NCBI GenBank assembly: GCA_963795055.1
Contig: CAWCGJ010000037.1
Location: 124,001 to 188,000 of the forward strand
From: JASHPR01 sp963795055
Lineage (GTDB): Bacteria; Actinomycetota; Actinomycetes; Streptosporangiales; Streptosporangiaceae
Direction: 5' to 3'
DNA length: 64,000 nucleotides
Shown here: positions 50,438 through 58,127 of the stretch, piece after piece
Layout of the letters: each line of letters starts with the position of its first letter
How positions within the stretch are numbered: position 1 is the stretch's first letter
Position numbers and translations under genes: made by a program
Notes under the pieces: generated by a model
Databases searched by the model: none
The model's input: only the letters and a program-made list of their open reading frames with translations
What the model was told of the DNA's origin: nothing

Positions 50438-51826
50438 ATGACGATGCACCACGGTGCCGGGCCCCGAGCAGGCGTCGCGCAGGCAGCACCGGCCTCGCAT
50501 CCGGCCGGGCGGGCCGCGAGTTCCCAGGCCCTGGTGGTCCGCCGTCCGGCCAGCGAAACCGCCGTGACCCTCCCGGCTGACCCGTTCGCGCGCCGGCCTC
50601 GACTGCTCGGGCGGCGCAGCCGGCGGCTGACCGGCCAGGCCGTCTTCGTACTGGCCTCGCTGATCGTGGCGCTTCTCGCCTCTTCCGCCGCCCCGACCCC
50701 GCTTTACGCGATCTACCAGGCCCAATGGCACTTCACGCCGATCACCACCACGGTGGTGTTCGGCGCGTACGCGATCGCGGTGCTGGTCGGCCTGCTGACC
50801 CTGGGCAAGCTCTCGGACCACGTCGGGCGCCGGCCGGTGCTGCTGGCCGCGATCGCCGTGCACGCGAGCTCGCTGGTGATCTTCGCCACCGCCACCGGGG
50901 TGCCCGCGCTGCTATCGGCCCGGATGGTCCAGGGCCTGTCCACCGGCGCGGCCCTGGGCGCGATCGGCGCGGCCATGCTGGACATGGACCGCGAGCTCGG
51001 CACGTTCGCCAACGCGGCGGCGCCGGGCATGGGCACCGCGAGCGGCGCCATCTTGTCCGCGCTGGCGGTCCGCTTCCTGCCTGACCCCACCCACCTCATC
51101 TACCTGGCCCTGATCGGCGTGCTCGCCCTGCAGGCAACCGCGATCGCCGCGATGCGCGAGACCATCACCCGGGCACCGGGCGCGCTAGCCAGCCTGCGGC
51201 CGGAGATCGCCCTGCCCCGGGCGCTGCGAGCCCCGGTGCTGACCGCCGTGCCCGTGCTGTTTGCGGTGTGGGCGCTGGCGGGGCTGTACGGTGCGCTCGG
51301 CCCGGCGCTGGTGCACGCGCTGACCGGCTCGGGCGACGTGGTGCTGGGCAGCCTGAGCCTGTTCGTGCTGGCCGCATCGGCCGTCGTCGCGATCATCGCG
51401 GCGCGCCGGGTCACCGCGCGGATCGTGATGCTGTTCGGCATCCTGGCCCTGATCGCCGGCGTGGCCGTCACCGTTATGGCCGTGAGCCTGCGGTCCGCGA
51501 CGCTCTTCTTCGCGGGCTCAGCGATCGCCGGCGCCGGGTTCGGCGGCGGCTTCCAGGGCGGCATCCGCACGGTGGTTCCGCTGGCCGCCGTGCACGAGCG
51601 GGCCGGCCTGGTCTCGCTGCTGTACGTGGTGTCCTACCTCGGGCTGGGCGTGCCCGCCGTGCTGGCCGGGTTCGGCGTGGTGCACGGTGGTGGGCTGACC
51701 AGCACCGCCCGCTACTACGGCGCCGCGGTGATCGCGCTGGCCGCGCTGGCGCTGTTCGGCCTGCTGCGCAGCCGGCCCGGCCGCGCGGCGGAGCCAGCCG
51801 GCCCGTCGGCCCAGGGCATACGATAG
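50438..51826 (+). CDS. MFS transporter
   Basis: 462 residues with a 55-residue hydrophilic N-terminus and 12 predicted membrane helices from residue ~67. Motif A GKLSDHVGRRPVLL (about 122-135) lies after TM2, and a Gly-rich motif-C-like stretch (GAGFGGGFQGGIRT) occurs near residue 365. It is probably a drug or metabolite exporter controlled by the adjacent TetR. Preceded by two operator sites; the TetR gene starts 30 bp after its stop. Confidence 0.9.
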   Translation: MTMHHGAGPRAGVAQAAPASHPAGRAASSQALVVRRPASETAVTLPADPFARRPRLLGRRSRRLTGQAVFVLASLIVALLASSAAPTPLYAIYQAQWHFTPITTTVVFGAYAIAVLVGLLTLGKLSDHVGRRPVLLAAIAVHASSLVIFATATGVPALLSARMVQGLSTGAALGAIGAAMLDMDRELGTFANAAAPGMGTASGAILSALAVRFLPDPTHLIYLALIGVLALQATAIAAMRETITRAPGALASLRPEIALPRALRAPVLTAVPVLFAVWALAGLYGALGPALVHALTGSGDVVLGSLSLFVLAASAVVAIIAARRVTARIVMLFGILALIAGVAVTVMAVSLRSATLFFAGSAIAGAGFGGGFQGGIRTVVPLAAVHERAGLVSLLYVVSYLGLGVPAVLAGFGVVHGGGLTSTARYYGAAVIALAALALFGLLRSRPGRAAEPAGPSAQGIR

Positions 51827-51839
51827 ACAAGTCTGTCTA
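51824..51839 (+). promoter_or_regulatory. TetR operator before the tetR gene
   Basis: TAGAC-AAGTCT-GTCTA, identical at 13 of 16 positions to the site at 50372-50387 and containing the dyad AGAC-AA-GTCT. It overlaps the MFS stop codon and ends 17 bp before the TetR ATG, suggesting that the regulator also represses its own promoter. Confidence 0.65.
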
Positions 51840-51856
51840 GGAAGGTGGCCGTCATC

Positions 51857-52465
51857 ATGGCTGTCAAGGAAGCGAGCGCGGCCCGGCCGTCGGCGCGCGA
51901 GCGGCTGTTGGCCGCGGCCAACGAGCTGTTCTATAACGAGGGTGTGCACACGGTCGGCATCGACCGCATCATCGAGCACGCCGGCGTGGCCAAGGCGTCG
52001 CTGTACAACACCTTCGGCAGCAAGGACGAGCTGGTCCGTGCGTACCTGGAGACCCGCCACGCCAGCGTCACCCAGCGCATCATGCAGGCGGTAGAACGCT
52101 ACGACACCCCGCGCGAGCGCCTGCTGGCCGTGTTCGAAGGCCAGGGGGACCTGTTCGCCCAGCCGGACTACCGCGGCTGCGCGTTCGCGCGGGCCAGCGC
52201 GGAATCCCATCCCGGCGACCTGACCGAGCAGGCCACCGAGGCCTACCGCTACTGGGTACGCGCGCTGCTGACCGAACTGGCCGCGCAGGCCGGCGCGCCC
52301 GAGCCTCAGGTCCTGGCCCGCCAGCTGCACCTGCTCTACGACGGCAGCGGGCAGTCCGCGCGCCTAGACCACGACCCCGGCGCCGCCGCAGCCGCCCGCA
52401 CCGCCGCGGCTACCCTGCTCGACGCGGCTCTCGCCCGCGGGACGGCCGCCCGGCCCGGTGGGTGA
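51857..52465 (+). CDS. TetR-family repressor of the MFS gene
   Basis: 202 residues. N-terminal helix-turn-helix GIDRIIEHAGVAKASLYNTF (about 31-50) preceded by ARERLLAAANELFYNEGV, and a C-terminal helical domain with AFARASAESHPGD of the TetR_C_16/AcrR type. ATG 51857 is chosen over GTG 51845 because AGGAAGG lies 11 nt before it. It is co-oriented with the MFS exporter gene, and both are preceded by the same operator motif. Confidence 0.92.
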   Translation: MAVKEASAARPSARERLLAAANELFYNEGVHTVGIDRIIEHAGVAKASLYNTFGSKDELVRAYLETRHASVTQRIMQAVERYDTPRERLLAVFEGQGDLFAQPDYRGCAFARASAESHPGDLTEQATEAYRYWVRALLTELAAQAGAPEPQVLARQLHLLYDGSGQSARLDHDPGAAAAARTAAATLLDAALARGTAARPGG

Positions 52466-52484
52466 CCACCCGCCGGAGGCAGGG

Positions 52485-53627
52485 TCATGGACGTTCCTCG
52501 TTATCCTCGCTCTCGTCGAGTTGCGGAAGCGTCAGCTCAGTGGTCACGGTCGCTGGTCGGCCAGGCAGGATCACGGCTGATCCGGTCGCGACGGCGACCT
52601 TCTTGCCGTCCGCGTCAAACACCTCCGAGGTGCCGATCGCGATGCTGCGACCGCGGTGGATCACTGTTCCCCTGGCCGTGAGGTCTCGGCCGTCGGGTGG
52701 AACCGGGCGCAGGAAATACACCTTGAGGTCCACGGGAGCGAAGGCCGTGCCGGCCGGGACGGTCGTCTGCACCGTGCCGTCGATGGCCGTGCCAGCGAGC
52801 ATGGCGATGGCACCGCCGTACAGCCGTCCCTGGATCGGCGCGCACAGCCACTCGCTGGCCGGCATCTTCCATGTGGTCGTGCCTGCCTGCGCCTCCACCG
52901 GGGCGATCCCGCAGAAACGGGCGAGCGGGGGCGCCGGCAGGTCACCGGCGATGAGGGACCGCAGCACGCCGAGGCCGTCCGTGCCGTCCCAGATGTCCTG
53001 AGCCAGCACTTCGCCGACCACCGGCCGTTCGTACGGGTGGGGCGATGGCCATGCCGGCTCACGCGGACGGGGCGGGTTCTTCAGCGCCTGCTCGATGACT
53101 TCCCACGGCACCTCGACACGCGGCAGGATTGCGCACCGGGTGCTCGTGACCGCGAGCAAGCGGCCGGCTTCGTCGGTGACCTCAACCAGGGACACGCCCG
53201 TACTCTGGCCGGCGTGGATCAGCCGGCCCTTAGCCGTCAGCGTCCCGCTCTTCGGCACGACGGTGCGCAGGAACTTGAACGAGATCTCGGCCGTGGTGAA
53301 CGGAGTAGCAGGAGGCAAGGCGGTCTGGACCGCGCATCCGAGAGGCGCGTCCACCAGGATTCCGAGGGTCGCGCCGGAAACGACCCCCTGGGGGAACAGC
53401 AGCCAGTCGGTCACCGGCATGGTGAACGTCACGCCGCCGGGCTCGACGGAGGTGGGCGCGAGCCCGAACAGGTAGCGGATCGGGGGGCCAAGACCGGCCT
53501 CCAGCATGCCGCGGAGCAGGTCAAGGCCGGACAGGGTGACGAACTGCCCGGGGTCGGTGTAGAACCCGCGAACCGGTTCTTCCCAGATCGGCGCTTGGGC
53601 GGATGGACCGGGCAGCCCGGGACTCAT
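52485..53627 (-). CDS. tandem hot-dog (PaaI-like) thioesterase
   Basis: 380 residues formed by an internal duplication. Two ~140-residue hot-dog modules have matching blocks: GVTFTMPVTDWLLFPQGVVS / TTTWKMPASEWLCAPIQGRL, FKFLRTVVPKSGTLTAKGRL / VYFLRPVPPDGRDLTARGTV, and IHAGQSTGVSLVEV / IHRGRSIAIGTSEV. Hot-dog proteins of this type hydrolyse acyl-CoA thioesters. It is the last gene of a leftward run that begins with an acyl-CoA ligase, so it could recycle stalled acyl-CoA. Confidence 0.86.
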   Translation of the reverse strand: MSPGLPGPSAQAPIWEEPVRGFYTDPGQFVTLSGLDLLRGMLEAGLGPPIRYLFGLAPTSVEPGGVTFTMPVTDWLLFPQGVVSGATLGILVDAPLGCAVQTALPPATPFTTAEISFKFLRTVVPKSGTLTAKGRLIHAGQSTGVSLVEVTDEAGRLLAVTSTRCAILPRVEVPWEVIEQALKNPPRPREPAWPSPHPYERPVVGEVLAQDIWDGTDGLGVLRSLIAGDLPAPPLARFCGIAPVEAQAGTTTWKMPASEWLCAPIQGRLYGGAIAMLAGTAIDGTVQTTVPAGTAFAPVDLKVYFLRPVPPDGRDLTARGTVIHRGRSIAIGTSEVFDADGKKVAVATGSAVILPGRPATVTTELTLPQLDESEDNEERP

Positions 53628-53676
53628 ACGCTGGCTCTTCTCCTGACTGCTGGTCGTTCTTGACGGATTGCGATCT

Positions 53677-54276
53677 TCAATGGCTCCGGGCCGTAGTGGG
53701 GTAGTCGGCCGCGCGGAAGCATCCGTGGACGTGGTCGTTGACCACGCCGACGTTCTGCATGAACGCGTACACGCTCGTCGGCCCCACGAAGCGGTACCCC
53801 TGCGACTTCAGTTGCTTCGCGAACGCCTCTGCCTGCGGGGTCCACTTGGGCCAATCGGCCATGGACTGCGGTGCCCGCTCGGGGGTGATCTCGTAGGACT
53901 TCGCGAGCGTCACGAGGCTCGGCGACGCGGACAGCATCGCGCGGGCGTTGTCGACGGTGGCCTGGATCTTGCCGCGGTTGCGGATGATCGAGGCGTCCTG
54001 GACCAGCCGGTCCACGTCCTGCCCGGTCATCGCCGCGACCTTGGCGACGTCGAAGCCCCGGAATGCCTTCCGGAAGGCGTCCCGCTTCCCGAACACGATC
54101 GACCAGCTCAGCCCGACCTCGAACACGCCCAGGGTGAGCGCCTCGAACATCGCGGACTCGTCGTTGGTGCGGGTACCCCAGACCTCGTCGTGGTAGCGGA
54201 CGGAAGCCGCATCGTCGGCGTCGGTCCAGGGGCAGCGCGGCTTCCCGTCGCGCCCGATGATCACGTCGCTGTTCAT
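53677..54276 (-). CDS. tag: DNA-3-methyladenine glycosylase I
   Basis: 199 residues. Removes 3-methyladenine from DNA in base-excision repair. The TAG pattern is complete: RCPW and YHDEVWG at the N-terminus (Cys and His zinc ligands), EVGLSWSIVFGKRDAFRKAF in the middle (catalytic Glu nearby), and NDHVHGCFR with the remaining His/Cys ligands at the end. ATG start. It sits 48 bp after a universal stress gene in a leftward run. Confidence 0.93.
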   Translation of the reverse strand: MNSDVIIGRDGKPRCPWTDADDAASVRYHDEVWGTRTNDESAMFEALTLGVFEVGLSWSIVFGKRDAFRKAFRGFDVAKVAAMTGQDVDRLVQDASIIRNRGKIQATVDNARAMLSASPSLVTLAKSYEITPERAPQSMADWPKWTPQAEAFAKQLKSQGYRFVGPTSVYAFMQNVGVVNDHVHGCFRAADYPTTARSH

Positions 54277-54324
54277 GCCAACATTTCCCTTTGGGGCAAT
54301 GATCCCCCGAGGGGTACCCGGGTG

Positions 54325-54783
54325 CTAGGGCACGACGACGAGGGGTACCGGTGCGTGGCGGGCCAGGCTGACGGCGACCGAACCGACGACACGGTGCATG
54401 ACCTGGGACGAACTCCCGACCACGATCACCAGGGTGGCGTGGGGCTGGGCGGTGCGGATTTCGTCGGCGGCGGCGATCAGTTCTTCTGCGATCAGGCCCT
54501 GGCGCCGCTCGAAGCCCCAGTCCACCTCGTGGCTGCGCAGCTGGTCGTCGGCCATGGTTCTGAGTTCCTGTTCGACGTCGTCGAAGTCCGCTTCCAGTTC
54601 GGCCACGGCACCGGGCGACATGGCGGCGATGCTGGGCATATGAGCCACATACACCACCTCAATCCGGCCCGTCCGGCCCCGCAGCAGGCTGACCGCGGCG
54701 TCGAGCGCCCGGCTGGCCGGAGGGGATCCGTCGTAGCCGACGACCAGGCGCAGATCCGTCGCGGGCGGCGTAGTAGTGCTCAC
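54325..54783 (-). CDS. universal stress protein (UspA family), paralogue
   Basis: 152 residues, strongly similar along its length to the Usp at 2035-2496 (shared VGYDGSPPASRALDAA, ERRQGLIAEELIAAADE and the final SVAVSLARHAPVPLVVVP). It has the same altered nucleotide loop, VGSSSQVMHRVVGS, lacking the second Gly of G-2X-G. GTG start, 90 bp after the alpha/beta hydrolase. Confidence 0.9.
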   Translation of the reverse strand: MSTTTPPATDLRLVVGYDGSPPASRALDAAVSLLRGRTGRIEVVYVAHMPSIAAMSPGAVAELEADFDDVEQELRTMADDQLRSHEVDWGFERRQGLIAEELIAAADEIRTAQPHATLVIVVGSSSQVMHRVVGSVAVSLARHAPVPLVVVP

Positions 54784-54873
54784 CGGACGGAGGATAGTCC
54801 CTGTGCCATCGCGCGGGCGTGCCCGGCCCCCGGTGCGGCCCGGTGCCGGACTGTGGCGGGCGAGATGCCCGGG

Positions 54874-55827
54874 TCAACTTGCGAGGAACGACAGCAGTTC
54901 GGCGGTGAACTGTCCGGGATGCTCCAGGTGCGGGATGTGGCCGCATTCGGGTATCACCACCCGCGTGGCGCGGGGAATGTCGGCTGCGGCCGCGGCGGAA
55001 AGCGCGACGAAGTCACCGAGCCTGGCCGCTTCGGCCGGGGTGGCGTACTGGCCGAGCGGGACGACGTGATCCTCGGCTCCCACGATCAGCAGCGTCGGCG
55101 GCGCGATGTGGCCGTATTCGTAGCGGACCGGCTGCTGGTAGATCATCTGGAAGGTGAGGGCTGCGGCACGGGCCCATCTCGGGTAGTCCGGGCCCAGGGT
55201 CACCCGGACCAGGACGTCGGCCAGCGGCTCCCATACCTTCGGGTCGGGACGCACGAAGTATCCCGCGACGTAACCGCGGATCGTGGCCGGGTCGGTCCAG
55301 TGCAGTTCGTGCTGGTATAGCGTCTCCTCGGACTGCGGCGGGATGCCGGTCCGGTAATCGGCCAGGCCGAGCGGGTCTTCCAGGATCAGGCGCGTGACCC
55401 GTCCGGGATTCATCAGCGTGAAGCGCGTCGCGGTCATGCCGCCGGTCGAGTGGCCTAGCACGGCAACGTTCCCGACGCCGAGGTGATCGAGCAAGGCCGC
55501 GGTATTCGCGGCGAGCAGCTGGAAGCTGTAATGGATATCGGGCTTGGGCGACTTGCCCCAGCCGATCTGGTCGGGTGCGATCACCCGGTACCCGGACCCG
55601 GTCAGCGCCTCGATGACGTTGCGGAAGTAATAACAGCCGAATGCCTTGCCGTGTATCAGGACGACCGTCTTCCCGTTCGGCTCGGTGGCCGGCGGGATAT
55701 CCATGTACGCCATCGTGACCGGCTGCAGGTCATTGCTGAGCGGCAGGAACGATACCGGGTAGGGATACTCGTAATCCTCAAGGCAGATGCCCAGAGGCGG
55801 CAGCGACGCCGGCGTTACCGCGCTCAT
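54874..55827 (-). CDS. alpha/beta hydrolase
   Basis: 317 residues. VVLIHGKAFGCYYFRNVIEA, DQIGWGKSPKP, nucleophile elbow LGHSTGGMTA (Ser near residue 124), Asp in VGAEDHVVPL and His in CGHIPHLEHP. It resembles carbon-carbon hydrolases and esterases of aromatic degradation, but with a longer N-terminus. ATG overlaps the adenylate kinase stop by 4 bp (ATGA), so it is the third gene of a ligase-kinase-hydrolase operon. Confidence 0.9.
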   Translation of the reverse strand: MSAVTPASLPPLGICLEDYEYPYPVSFLPLSNDLQPVTMAYMDIPPATEPNGKTVVLIHGKAFGCYYFRNVIEALTGSGYRVIAPDQIGWGKSPKPDIHYSFQLLAANTAALLDHLGVGNVAVLGHSTGGMTATRFTLMNPGRVTRLILEDPLGLADYRTGIPPQSEETLYQHELHWTDPATIRGYVAGYFVRPDPKVWEPLADVLVRVTLGPDYPRWARAAALTFQMIYQQPVRYEYGHIAPPTLLIVGAEDHVVPLGQYATPAEAARLGDFVALSAAAAADIPRATRVVIPECGHIPHLEHPGQFTAELLSFLAS

Positions 55828-56432
55828 CTGCGTGCGCCTCCTTCGCGGCCACGCAGGCGGGTCAGCCCCAGCCCGGAGAGCCGGGCCTGGATGTCAGCGG
55901 TGACGGCATCGGGTGGCTGATCGGCGTCGACCGCGACCAGGATGCCCCGCTCGGTGTAGTAGGGGACGAGCGGGCCCGTCGTCTCGGCGAACACCCGGAG
56001 CCGGTGCCGGATCACGTCGGCCACGTCGTCGGCGCGGCCGCCCTGGCTCGCACGGTCCAGCAGCCGCCGCGTGAGCACCTCGTCCGGCGCGTACAGGTAG
56101 ATCGCCGCGTCCAGCGTCACGCCGAGCCGGGCCGCGAGCTCCGCCGCAGCGATGGCCTGCGTGAGGTTCCGCGGGAAGCCGTCCAGGATATATCCGCCGC
56201 CAGCGGCCGCCTCGACCACGACCGGGGTCAGCACGTCGAGCACGATCTGGTCGGGGACGAGATCGCCGCGGGCCTGGTAGGCGGCGATCTCGCGGCCCGC
56301 GGGTGTGTCGGCCTGCGCTTCGGCGCGCAGCAGGTCACCCGCGGCGATGTGCCGCACCCCGTACCTCGCCGCCAGCCGCTCGCCTTGCGTGCCCTTGCCG
56401 GCCCCCGGCGGAGCGAGCAGCAGCAGCCTCAC
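55824..56432 (-). CDS. adk: adenylate kinase, catabolic-operon paralogue
   Basis: 202 residues; AMP + ATP = 2 ADP. P-loop PPGAGKGTQ (about 8-16), AMP-binding AAGDLLRAE and ILDGFPRNLTQA, and a short-type LID region (DRASQGGRADDVADVIRHRL). It lacks the zinc/long LID insertion, like other short bacterial forms. GTG start overlaps the acyl-CoA ligase stop (GTGA), and its own stop overlaps the hydrolase start. Its place in the operon suggests that it clears the AMP made by the ligase rather than serving as the housekeeping enzyme. Confidence 0.88.
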   Translation of the reverse strand: MRLLLLAPPGAGKGTQGERLAARYGVRHIAAGDLLRAEAQADTPAGREIAAYQARGDLVPDQIVLDVLTPVVVEAAAGGGYILDGFPRNLTQAIAAAELAARLGVTLDAAIYLYAPDEVLTRRLLDRASQGGRADDVADVIRHRLRVFAETTGPLVPYYTERGILVAVDADQPPDAVTADIQARLSGLGLTRLRGREGGARR

Positions 56433-57934
56433 GGCGCGGTCAGGTCGGCCGGGATGACGATATCCCGCTTCTGGATCTTGCCGGTCGGGCCCTTGGGCAG
56501 CGCGTCCACGATCCACACGTGGCGCGGGTACTTGTACGCCGCGACCTGGCCCTTGACGTAGTCCCGCAGCTCCTCGGCACTGGTAGCGGCCCCCGGCTTG
56601 AGCGCCACCGCGGCACCGACCTCCTCGCCCAGCGCCGCGTGCGGCAGGCCGATCACGGCGGCCTCGGCGACCGCGGGATGCTCGTAGAGCACTTCCTCGA
56701 TCTCCCGCGGGTAGACGTTGTAGCCGCCGCGAATGATCAGGTCCTTCTTCCGGTCCACGATGTAGAAGTAGCCGTCCTCGTCGACCCGGGCCAGGTCACC
56801 GGTGTGGAACCAGCCGTCGCGGAGCGCCTCGGCGGTGGCCTCCGGGCGCTGCCAGTAGCCCTTCATCACGTTCGGCCCGCGGATGACGATCTCGCCCACC
56901 TCACCCTGCGGGACCTCATGGTCTTCGCCGTCCACGACCCGCATCTGGACGTCCCGGATGGGCGTGCCGATCGAGCCGGGGCGCTGCTCGCGGTTGGGGT
57001 GGTTGAACGAGGCGACCGGTGAGGTTTCGGACAGGCCGTATCCCTCCAGCACCGGGACGCCGAACGCCTCCTCGAACCCGCGCAGCACCTCAACCGGCAG
57101 CGCGGCGCCGCCGGAGATGCACATCCGCAGCGAGGAGGTGTCGTAGTCCGCGCGGTTGGGCTGGTGCAGCAGCGCCACGTACATGGTCGGTACGCCCTCG
57201 AAGACGGTGACCCGGTGGCCGGAGATGATCCGCAGGGCGTGCTCGGCGTCGAACCGCGGCAGCAGGGTCAGGCACGCCCCGGACGCCACCGCGACGTTGA
57301 GCGCGACGGTCTGGCCGAACACGTGGAACAGCGGAAGCCCGCCGAATATCACGTCGTCCGGGCCCGCCAGGACGATGTCGGCCCGGGTCACCTCGGTGTT
57401 GCTGCGCAGGTTGCCGTGGGTGAGCTCGGCCCCCTTCGGGTGGCCGGTCGTGCCGGAGGTGTACAGGATCACCGCGGTGTCCTCGTCGTCCCGCTCCGCG
57501 ACCCGGTCATCGGGGGCGGCGGAGGCCAGCAGGTCGGGGAAGCTGACCTCGTCCACGACGATGGATTCCGCCTCGACCTGATCGGCGCCGGCGCGGGCCT
57601 GGTCCGCGAACGCGTGCCAGGCGAAGACCAGCCCGGCCCCGGAGTCGCCGAGGTAGTAGGCGACCTCCCGCGCCTTGAGCAGCGGGTTCATCGGGACGAC
57701 CACGCCGCCGGCCCGGAGCACGCCGTAGTACGTCACGGGGACCTCGGCGACGTTGGGCATCATGATGCCGACCCGGTCGCCGGGCTTGAGGCCGCGCTCG
57801 TGCAGCAGCCCGGCGACGCGCGCGCTCGCCTCGTCCAGGGCCCGGTACGTCATCGCCGCGTTGTCAACCCGCACGGCCACCCGTCCGGCGTGGCTACGGG
57901 TGGTGTTCGTCAGGTTCTTGGCCAGGTTCGTCAC
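56429..57934 (-). CDS. AMP-forming acyl-CoA ligase
   Basis: 501 residues of the ANL superfamily (acid + ATP + CoA to acyl-CoA + AMP + PPi). AMP-binding signature YTSGTTGHPKGAELTHGN (about 158-175), LEGYGLSETSP, the TGD motif WFHTGDLARVDEDG, the hinge VDRKKDLIIRGGYNVYPREI and the C-terminal catalytic Lys in PTGKIQKRDI. Chain length or aromatic preference cannot be read off. Start is the GTG of VTNLAKNL. First gene of the leftward operon, opposite the aldehyde dehydrogenase operon. Confidence 0.92.
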   Translation of the reverse strand: MTNLAKNLTNTTRSHAGRVAVRVDNAAMTYRALDEASARVAGLLHERGLKPGDRVGIMMPNVAEVPVTYYGVLRAGGVVVPMNPLLKAREVAYYLGDSGAGLVFAWHAFADQARAGADQVEAESIVVDEVSFPDLLASAAPDDRVAERDDEDTAVILYTSGTTGHPKGAELTHGNLRSNTEVTRADIVLAGPDDVIFGGLPLFHVFGQTVALNVAVASGACLTLLPRFDAEHALRIISGHRVTVFEGVPTMYVALLHQPNRADYDTSSLRMCISGGAALPVEVLRGFEEAFGVPVLEGYGLSETSPVASFNHPNREQRPGSIGTPIRDVQMRVVDGEDHEVPQGEVGEIVIRGPNVMKGYWQRPEATAEALRDGWFHTGDLARVDEDGYFYIVDRKKDLIIRGGYNVYPREIEEVLYEHPAVAEAAVIGLPHAALGEEVGAAVALKPGAATSAEELRDYVKGQVAAYKYPRHVWIVDALPKGPTGKIQKRDIVIPADLTAP

Positions 57935-58009
57935 GCTGCCATTGTCCGGCCGGCGACCCAGGCGGTCGTCGGTCCCTGGTATCAAGCCTGCCCCGAGCCG
58001 TTGGTACGG

Positions 58010-58029
58010 CGGCACAACCCGTTGTGCCG
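58010..58029. promoter_or_regulatory. 20-bp dyad between divergent catabolic operons
   Basis: Perfect palindrome CGGCACAAC-CC-GTTGTGCCG in the 193-bp space between the acyl-CoA ligase and aldehyde dehydrogenase starts, almost central. One regulator could control both operons here. No regulator gene lies next to it, so it would be encoded elsewhere. Confidence 0.65.
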
Positions 58030-58127
58030 GCGGCCCCAGGAATGGGCCCATCCTCGTGTTGCGAGCACGTTATCGCCGGGTTCGCCGCCGCCTAGCGTCG
58101 TGGATCACACTAGGAAAAGGGGCCGGG

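Noticed and set aside
54784..54815. DosR-like box (GGGACTATCC) before the second Usp gene
   Set aside because: Only one half-site is present; the second half does not match the palindromic consensus.
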